The position numbers were made by a program, and so were the translations under genes. A DNA stretch of 28,398 nucleotides from JAVBNC01 sp031551765 (GTDB lineage Bacteria; Desulfobacterota; Desulfovibrionia; Desulfovibrionales; Desulfovibrionaceae): the NCBI GenBank assembly GCA_031551765.1, contig JAVBNC010000129.1, forward strand, positions 1 to 28,398, read 5' to 3'. Numbering within the stretch: position 1 is the stretch's first letter; every line of letters starts with the position of its first letter. The notes below the pieces were generated by a model, which saw only the letters and a program-made list of their open reading frames with translations, did not search any database and had not been told where the DNA came from. This document shows positions 23,643 to 28,398 of the stretch, one piece after another.

Positions 23643-25061
23643 ATGGCACAGCAATTTGATCTCGTGCTTACGGGCGCGCGCGTTGTGGACCCCGTTGCCG
23701 GCGTGGACCGGGAACTGAACCTGGGCATTACCAAAGGCCGCGTGGCCGAGCTTTCCACCCGGAATATGAACGCCGCGGCCAAAAAGGTTCTGCCTCTGGA
23801 CGGGCTGACCATTCTGCCCGGCATCATCGACATCCACACCCACATCAGCAGGGCGTTCGGCACGGCGTTCGGCGGTTGCCGCATGCTGGCCCGGGCGGGC
23901 GTCACCACCACCATGGAAATGTCCGGCCCGGCCCTCAACGTGTTCAAAATCATGCGCGACTATGGCGCGGGCATCAACGTGGGCGTGCTGGAAGGCATCA
24001 ACCCCGGCGTGAACTTTCCCGGCCCGGACGCGGACGAAGCCGCCGTGGACGCATTCATTTCCAAAGCCATGGACGACGGCGCTCTGGGCACAAAAATTCT
24101 GGGCGGCCACTACCCCCTGACCCCGGAAACCAACCACAGAGTGGTTAGCCAAACCCGCAAACAGGGCGGCCGCGTGGCCTGGCACTGCGGCAGCACGGCC
24201 ACGGACAACACCATTGTGGCCGTTCGCGAATTCTTTGAGATAACCAAAGGCCACAGTGTTCACCTGGCCCACGTTAACAGCTACTGCCGGGGCCTGCGTG
24301 AAACGCCGCTGGAAGAAGTGGCTGAAGCGCTCAAGCTGCTGGAAGCCAACCCCAACATCTATTGCGAATCCTACATCGCCAGCACCAACGGCACGCGCCT
24401 GACCATAGACCCCAACGGGCGCTGTCTCAGCCGGGCCACGGGGGACAATATCGCCTTTCTCGGTTTTGAGGACTCGGCCCAGGGCATGGAAGCGGCCATT
24501 CGGGCTGGTTCGGTCCACGTTTTCGTGCAACGGGGTCTGGAAATAGACGTGGTCACCGGCAAGGCCGGGGCCAACGCCTGGCTGGAGGCCAAAAGCGATA
24601 TCGGCGGCGGCATGCACATCAACCCGGCCGCCCCGCGCATGGCCCTGTACCTGGCTAAAAACGCGGAGGGCCGCTTTATTGTGGACGCCCTGTCCACGGA
24701 CGGGGGCATCATCCCCCGCAATAACATTGTCAGCGACGGCCTGGGCCTGGTAAAGGCGGGCGCCCTGACCCTGAACGAATTCGTGCTCAAAAGCTGCGTC
24801 AACCCGGCCAAACTGCTGAACCTGCCCCAAAAGGGCCACCTCAGCCTGGGTGCGGACGCGGACATTACTGTGGTGGACCCGGCCGCGTGCGAGCCCGTGA
24901 GCACTATTGTGGGCGGCAACGTGGTCATGCACCAGGGTCTGCTGCTGGGCAAAGGCGGCACCATTATCACCACGGAACGGGGCCGGGCCAGGGCGGCTTC
25001 CTTCGGGCTGCCCCTGGTCGTTGTGGATCACGCGGACGGCCCCCTGCCCTTGTACAACTGA
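23643..25061 (+). CDS. Metal-dependent amidohydrolase, substrate unknown
   Basis: TIM-barrel amidohydrolase of 472 residues, cytosolic. The metal ligands of the binuclear type are all visible: DIHTH (H65, H67), GTKILGG (K151, probably carboxylated), AWHCGS (H181), HLAHVNSY (H210) and STDGG (D353). The C-terminal return to the beta-sandwich reads GADADITVVDP. The pattern is nearest, by memory, to D-aminoacylase/dihydroorotase-like enzymes that open N-acyl or cyclic amide bonds, but I cannot name the substrate. The frame is open far upstream over uvrA; ATG 23643 is chosen because the family start (FDLVLTGARVVDP) follows at once. The ribosome site is weak (AGG). An SDR gene follows after 55 bases. 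Confidence 0.88.
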   Translation: MAQQFDLVLTGARVVDPVAGVDRELNLGITKGRVAELSTRNMNAAAKKVLPLDGLTILPGIIDIHTHISRAFGTAFGGCRMLARAGVTTTMEMSGPALNVFKIMRDYGAGINVGVLEGINPGVNFPGPDADEAAVDAFISKAMDDGALGTKILGGHYPLTPETNHRVVSQTRKQGGRVAWHCGSTATDNTIVAVREFFEITKGHSVHLAHVNSYCRGLRETPLEEVAEALKLLEANPNIYCESYIASTNGTRLTIDPNGRCLSRATGDNIAFLGFEDSAQGMEAAIRAGSVHVFVQRGLEIDVVTGKAGANAWLEAKSDIGGGMHINPAAPRMALYLAKNAEGRFIVDALSTDGGIIPRNNIVSDGLGLVKAGALTLNEFVLKSCVNPAKLLNLPQKGHLSLGADADITVVDPAACEPVSTIVGGNVVMHQGLLLGKGGTIITTERGRARAASFGLPLVVVDHADGPLPLYN

Positions 25062-25116
25062 GCCGCGCGAAACGAACAGGCCGAAAATACACCGGCCTTT
25101 CCGCAGGAGACCCTTC

Positions 25117-25875
25117 ATGAGCGAGACGAAAAGAGTGGCCGTGGTTACCGGCGCCAGTTCAGGCATAGGCCGGGCCGTGGCCCTGGCCCTGGCGGCCGAT
25201 GGCTTTTGCGTGGCCGTCACGGCGCGCCGGGAGGCGGAATTGAAGGAAACCGTCAGCCTGGCCGGGAGCAATGCGTCGCGCATGCTGCCCCTGCCCGGCG
25301 ACGTGACGGACGCGGCCTCGGTCAAGGCCCTGTTCGAGGCCACTGTGACGGCTTTCGGACGGGTGGACCTGCTGTTCAACAACGCGGGCGTCAGCGTTTC
25401 CACCAGGCCCCTGGAAGAAATCAGCCCCGAGGACTGGCGGAGAGTCATCGATACCAACCTGACCGGCAGCTTTCTCTGCGCCCAGGCCGCGTTCCGGGTC
25501 ATGAAGGCACAGAACCCCAAGGGCGGCCGCATCATCAACAACGGCTCCATTTCCGCCCACGTGCCGCGCATGTGCGGGGCCGCCTACACGGCTTCCAAGC
25601 ACGCGGTCACCGGCCTGACCAAGTCCCTGAGCCTGGAAGGCCGCGAACACGACATTAGCTGCTGCCAGATCGATATCGGCAACGCGGCCATACCCAGAAC
25701 CAAGCGCATGGAAGAAGGCATGCTGCAGGCCGACGGTTCCCGCCGCCCGGAACCGCGCATGGACGTGGAGCTGGTGGCCCAAACCGTGGTCTACATGGCC
25801 GGCCTGCCCAACGGCATCAGCGTGCCGTCCCTGGTCATTATGCCCAACAAGATGCCTTTTCTGGGCCGGGGATGA
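25117..25875 (+). CDS. Short-chain dehydrogenase/reductase
   Basis: NAD(P)-dependent oxidoreductase of the classical SDR family, 252 residues. Cofactor motif TGASSGIG (11-18), NNAG (88-91), catalytic Ser in NGSIS (about 144), Y157 and K161 in YTASK. D62 of GDV supports the cofactor pocket. The segment after the active site (CCQIDIGNAAIP) replaces the usual PG-V-T pattern and may shape the substrate pocket. CAGGAGA stands six bases before ATG 25117, which fixes the start although the frame is open further upstream. Probably co-transcribed with the amidohydrolase gene. Substrate unknown. Confidence 0.93.
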   Translation: MSETKRVAVVTGASSGIGRAVALALAADGFCVAVTARREAELKETVSLAGSNASRMLPLPGDVTDAASVKALFEATVTAFGRVDLLFNNAGVSVSTRPLEEISPEDWRRVIDTNLTGSFLCAQAAFRVMKAQNPKGGRIINNGSISAHVPRMCGAAYTASKHAVTGLTKSLSLEGREHDISCCQIDIGNAAIPRTKRMEEGMLQADGSRRPEPRMDVELVAQTVVYMAGLPNGISVPSLVIMPNKMPFLGRG

Positions 25876-25929
25876 AAACGGGCGGGACCGGCGGGTTCAT
25901 CCTGCCGGTCCCGCCGCTGCGTTCTTTTG
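25876..25929. terminator. Bidirectional terminator between SDR and gntR
   Basis: A 12-bp stem GGCGGGACCGGC/GCCGGTCCCGCC (25881-25892 with 25904-25915). The plus side continues GCTGCGTTCTTTTG and the minus side CGTTTTCATC, so it can serve both converging genes. Confidence 0.8.
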
Positions 25930-25931
25930 TA

Positions 25932-26666
25932 TCAAGAGGGTCCGTTCGAATTCTTCAGCCGCTTCTCCAGGCGGTCCCCGGAGTACAACAGGTGCTCGCG
26001 CATGGCTGTGGCCGAACCCTGCTCGTCGCGGTTGCGGATTTTGGAAAAAATGGTTTTGTGGTACTGAAGGGACATTTCCTGCATTTCCCGGCTCTGAAAA
26101 GTCCGCTTTCTGGCAAAGCGCTGCATTTCGCTCAGAAATATGTTTATCATCTGCAGCACTTTGTTTTTCGAAGCCCCCAACACATGGGTATGAAAATCCA
26201 GGGAAGGCTCCTCCACCGGCTCTCCCATATGCATGCCCTCTTCCATGCTCAGAATGCTGGCCTCTATGGCTGCCAGGTCCTCATCTGTACAGTGGCGGGC
26301 GGCCAGGGCCGCGGCATATTCTTCCAGCACAAGGCGCACCGCATAGAGATCGGAAAGCACGGAGGGCGTTTCCATCAGCAGCGGGGCCACGTTGGTCAGC
26401 AGACGCCCCAGGTTCACCCGCTGCACCACTTCCCCCTTGCCGCGCATATGGCGTACGACCCCCAGATACTCCAGAATGCGCAGGGCCTCGCGCACGGGCA
26501 TTCTGCTCACTCCAAAGCGCTGTGCCAGCTCCCGCTCGGAAGGAAGCACATCGCCTTCCTTCAAATTGCCGCTGAGGATCTGGTCGCGCATGTAATCCAC
26601 TATCTGCCTGTGCAAGGAAGAACTCTCCCGGTCCAGGGCAAAGGAAGGCTGCTCGGTCCTTTTCAT
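25932..26666 (-). CDS. GntR-family (FadR/FCD) transcriptional regulator
   Basis: A 244-residue regulator. The N-terminal winged helix (about 16-82) has the GntR signature LPSERELAQRFGVSRMPVRE. The C-terminal all-helical FCD domain (about 100-235) has the expected metal/ligand residues (DFHTHVLGASKN; the later H in SLQYHK and in MREHL). FCD members usually bind small carboxylic acids. The frame is open upstream to 26882, but GntR proteins start shortly before the HTH and the upstream residues look non-coding, so I take ATG 26666 (weak ribosome site). It is divergent from the LeuC-like gene and convergent with the amidohydrolase-SDR pair, so either could be its target. Confidence 0.92.
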   Translation of the reverse strand: MKRTEQPSFALDRESSSLHRQIVDYMRDQILSGNLKEGDVLPSERELAQRFGVSRMPVREALRILEYLGVVRHMRGKGEVVQRVNLGRLLTNVAPLLMETPSVLSDLYAVRLVLEEYAAALAARHCTDEDLAAIEASILSMEEGMHMGEPVEEPSLDFHTHVLGASKNKVLQMINIFLSEMQRFARKRTFQSREMQEMSLQYHKTIFSKIRNRDEQGSATAMREHLLYSGDRLEKRLKNSNGPS

Positions 26667-26966
26667 GGCGTATTCCCGGCTGGTAGCCTGTTCGCGCGGC
26701 AGCAAGACATGGCGGACGAGCTTGACGCGCGGTGCGTTTTCACTTAGGGGCGAATCTGATGTGGATGAACGTCTGAGTTTGTAGTTTTGACTACACTCGG
26801 GATCCCAGGATCCTAGATGTTCTCCCGGCCTTCGTCCAGCTTCTTTATTAATGCTCCGCTCAACGGCACCTCGTAAAAACACTGTTGCCGCGGGGAAACT
26901 ATACGGGCGCTCTCAATGGGGTTCCAACAAAGATCAACATGCTCTAACGCCCTGGAGAAACGCATC
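26667..26966. promoter_or_regulatory. Divergent control region, gntR / leuC-like gene
   Basis: This 300-base gap holds the signals for both genes. At 26780-26795 stands a perfect inverted repeat TGTAGT-TTTG-ACTACA, which fits the GntR-family operator rule GT-N(x)-AC. Just right of it are two BamHI-like palindromes (GGGATCCC 26799-26806, AGGATCCT 26808-26815). TTGACT at 26787-26792 is a possible plus-strand -35 inside the operator, but no good -10 follows at 16-18 bases. TATACG at 26900-26905 is another weak candidate. No T-box or leader-peptide pattern typical of leucine genes was found. Confidence 0.5.
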
Positions 26967-28238
26967 ATGGCTTTAACCCTGGCGCAAAAAATTCTGAGCC
27001 GCCATACCGTGCAGTCCGTCACTGAACAGGATCTGGCTCCGGGCAAGCTCATCAGCTGCAAGCCCTCTCTGGTCCTCAGCAACGACATTACCGCACCCCT
27101 GTGCATCAAGGCTTTCCGCCGCATGGGCGCGAAAAGGGTCTTTGACAAAACCAAGGTGGTCATGGTCATGGACCACTTTGTGCCGCAAAAGGACATCGCT
27201 TCCGCTGAAAACGTCAAGCTCTGCCGGGAATTCGCCCAGGAACTGGGCCTGCCCCACTATTTTGAAGGCGGCGACGCGGGTGTGGAGCACGCCCTCTTGC
27301 CCGAGCAGGGCTTTGTCGGCCCCGGCGACCTGGTGGTGGGCGCGGACAGCCATACCTGCACCTACGGCGCGCTGGGCGCGTTCGCCACGGGCATGGGTTC
27401 CACGGACATAGCCGCGGCCATGGCCCTGGGCGAAACCTGGCTCAAGGTGCCGGGCAGCATCCGCATCACCTACACCGGCATGCTGAAACCCCACGTGGGC
27501 GGCAAGGACCTGGGCCTTTGGTACCTGGGCCGTCTCGGCGTGGACGGCGGCACGTACAAATCTCTGGAATTCGACGGCCCAACCATTGACGCCCTGCCCG
27601 TGGAAGCCCGCCTGACCATGGCCAACCTGGCCATTGAAGCCGGGGCCAAGTGCGGCCTGTTTGCCGCCGACGCCGCCACCCTGGCCTATTGCCGGGCAGC
27701 CGGACGTTCCAGTGACACCCTCATCGCTCCGGACTCCGGCGCGGTCTACGAACAGGAGCTGACCTGCGACGTTTCCGGCCTGGAACCCCTTGTCGCCTGC
27801 CCGCATTTGCCGGAAAACGTGAAGCCGGTCAGCGAGGTGAAAAACGTCCCCATCAACCAGGTCATCATCGGGTCCTGCACCAACGGCCGCATCAGCGATC
27901 TGCGCGAAGCCGCCGCCGTGCTCAAGGGCCACAAGGTGAAAAAGAACCTGCGCTGCATCGTGCTGCCCGCCACGCCCGCCATCTGGCAGGCCGCGCTCAA
28001 AGAGGGTCTGATGGAAATCTTCATGGACGCGGGCTGCGTTGTGGGCCCCGTTTCCTGCGGCCCCTGTCTGGGCGGCCACTTGGGCATTCTGGCCGGAGGA
28101 GAAAAAGCCCTGGCCACCACCAACCGGAACTTCCGGGGCCGCATGGGCAGCCTCAAGTCGGAAGTCTATCTCTCCGGCCCCGCCGTAGCCGCCGCAACAG
28201 CCGTGAGCGGCGAGATTTGCCATCCGGACGCGCTGTAA
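26967..28238 (+). CDS. leuC: Isopropylmalate dehydratase-type large subunit (LeuC-like)
   Basis: Aconitase-family [4Fe-4S] hydro-lyase large subunit, 423 residues, the length of the shorter archaeal-type LeuC/HacA group. Cluster cysteines: C304 in GSCTNGR, and C364 and C367 in SCGPCLGG. Other family marks: MDHFVPQKD, GADSHTCTYGALGAFATGMG, SEVYLSGPAVAAATAV. Its small partner (LeuD) is expected next, but the sequence runs into an insertion-element end instead. ATG 26967 has GGAG nine bases upstream. In leucine synthesis it would isomerise 2- to 3-isopropylmalate. The neighbouring GntR/FCD regulator and amidohydrolase leave room for a related dehydratase (such as homoaconitase or dimethylmalate dehydratase), so the leuC symbol is provisional. 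Confidence 0.85.
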   Translation: MALTLAQKILSRHTVQSVTEQDLAPGKLISCKPSLVLSNDITAPLCIKAFRRMGAKRVFDKTKVVMVMDHFVPQKDIASAENVKLCREFAQELGLPHYFEGGDAGVEHALLPEQGFVGPGDLVVGADSHTCTYGALGAFATGMGSTDIAAAMALGETWLKVPGSIRITYTGMLKPHVGGKDLGLWYLGRLGVDGGTYKSLEFDGPTIDALPVEARLTMANLAIEAGAKCGLFAADAATLAYCRAAGRSSDTLIAPDSGAVYEQELTCDVSGLEPLVACPHLPENVKPVSEVKNVPINQVIIGSCTNGRISDLREAAAVLKGHKVKKNLRCIVLPATPAIWQAALKEGLMEIFMDAGCVVGPVSCGPCLGGHLGILAGGEKALATTNRNFRGRMGSLKSEVYLSGPAVAAATAVSGEICHPDAL

Positions 28239-28261
28239 AGGCAATTTTGCCGAAGCCAATC

Positions 28262-28398
28262 ATCTACCACCGCCCGAGGCGGTGGTTTGAATGTGCCCCC
28301 TCGAAGGGGGCTTTACCACCGGGTAGTCTTTGGCATTAGGTTATTTCACAGGCAAAACGTGTTGTTCCAGTTGTTGCTCATGTGCTTCCTGATCTCTG
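28262..28398 (-). mobile_element. Probable end of an IS200/IS605-family element
   Basis: About 25 bases past the leuC-like stop come two perfect hairpins: ACCACCGCC-CGA-GGCGGTGGT (28266-28286) and GCCCCC-TCGAA-GGGGGC (28295-28311). Neither has a T run, so they are poor terminators. They lie just beyond the C-terminal end of a minus-strand reading frame that looks like TnpA. IS200/IS605 elements carry subterminal hairpins of this kind and no terminal inverted repeats. The exact element end and target site cannot be fixed because the window stops inside it. Confidence 0.5.
28341..28398 (-). CDS. Partial C-terminus, possible IS200-like transposase TnpA
   Basis: Only the last 18 codons and a TAA stop are in the window: RDQEAHEQQLEQHVLPVK. 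The R-x-QE-x-H pattern near the end resembles the C-terminal helix of Y1 (HUH) transposases of the IS200/IS605 group. Support comes mostly from the adjacent hairpins. It could also be the end of an unrelated protein. Confidence 0.4.
   Translation of the reverse strand, partial: RDQEAHEQQLEQHVLPVK

Noticed and set aside
26667..26882. In-frame N-terminal extension of the GntR regulator
   Set aside because: The extra 72 residues lack similarity to the family, cross the probable operator and have no ribosome site; the HTH domain starts normally from 26666.
26667..26966. T-box or leucine leader peptide before the LeuC-like gene
   Set aside because: I found no T-box core sequence, no leucine codon run behind a ribosome site and no alternative stems of the attenuator type.

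Overview
The window looks like chromosomal DNA of a GC-rich, Desulfovibrio/Bilophila-type sulfate- or sulfite-reducing bacterium (Desulfobacterota, Desulfovibrionaceae). This assignment is an inference. It rests on the style of the RpoB, RpoC and FeoB proteins, the double-FeoA ferrous-iron locus with a Cys-rich partner, Fur-like sites close to the form I recall for Desulfovibrio, and GC-rich palindromic repeats between genes. I see no rRNA, tRNA or CRISPR array.

Layout. 1-332 holds GC-rich repeats and a long-stem hairpin, with no gene. 333-2447 (minus) encodes a dCache methyl-accepting chemotaxis protein. 2448-2973 is an AT-rich, hairpin-rich gap between divergent genes. 2974-11391 (plus) is rpoB-rpoC, closed by a strong terminator. 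11655-12428 (plus) is a Sel1-repeat protein. A convergent block on the minus strand follows: a secreted metallophosphoesterase (12492-13592); the ferrous iron locus feoA2 - Cys-rich peptide - feoA - feoB (17088 down to 13851) with two Fur-like boxes; an ArsR repressor with a Zn/Cd/Pb-type P-ATPase (19642 down to 17272) and a promoter/operator overlap; an exported beta-carbonic anhydrase (20461-19739); and uvrA (23420-20538). 23643-25875 (plus) is an amidohydrolase plus short-chain dehydrogenase pair. It converges on a GntR/FCD regulator (26666-25932, minus), which is divergent from a LeuC-type dehydratase large subunit (26967-28238, plus). The right edge (about 28260-28398) carries twin hairpins and the last 18 codons of what looks like an IS200/IS605-type TnpA.

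How the genes work together. feoA2/Cys-rich/feoA/feoB form one Fe(II) import module, probably with two Fur-controlled transcription starts. ArsR and the P-ATPase form a self-regulated metal efflux unit. The amidohydrolase, SDR, GntR regulator and LeuC-like dehydratase may form a small catabolic cluster of unknown substrate, but this rests on context alone.

The point most worth checking is a compositional break inside rpoB near 4.5 kb. Left of it (MCP, rpoB promoter region, first ~500 codons of rpoB) glutamate is almost always GAA and ATA/ATT are common. Right of it GAG and ATC become frequent. Together with the absence of rplKAJL upstream of rpoB, this suggests either a recombination import through the conserved rpoB core or a chimeric assembly join.
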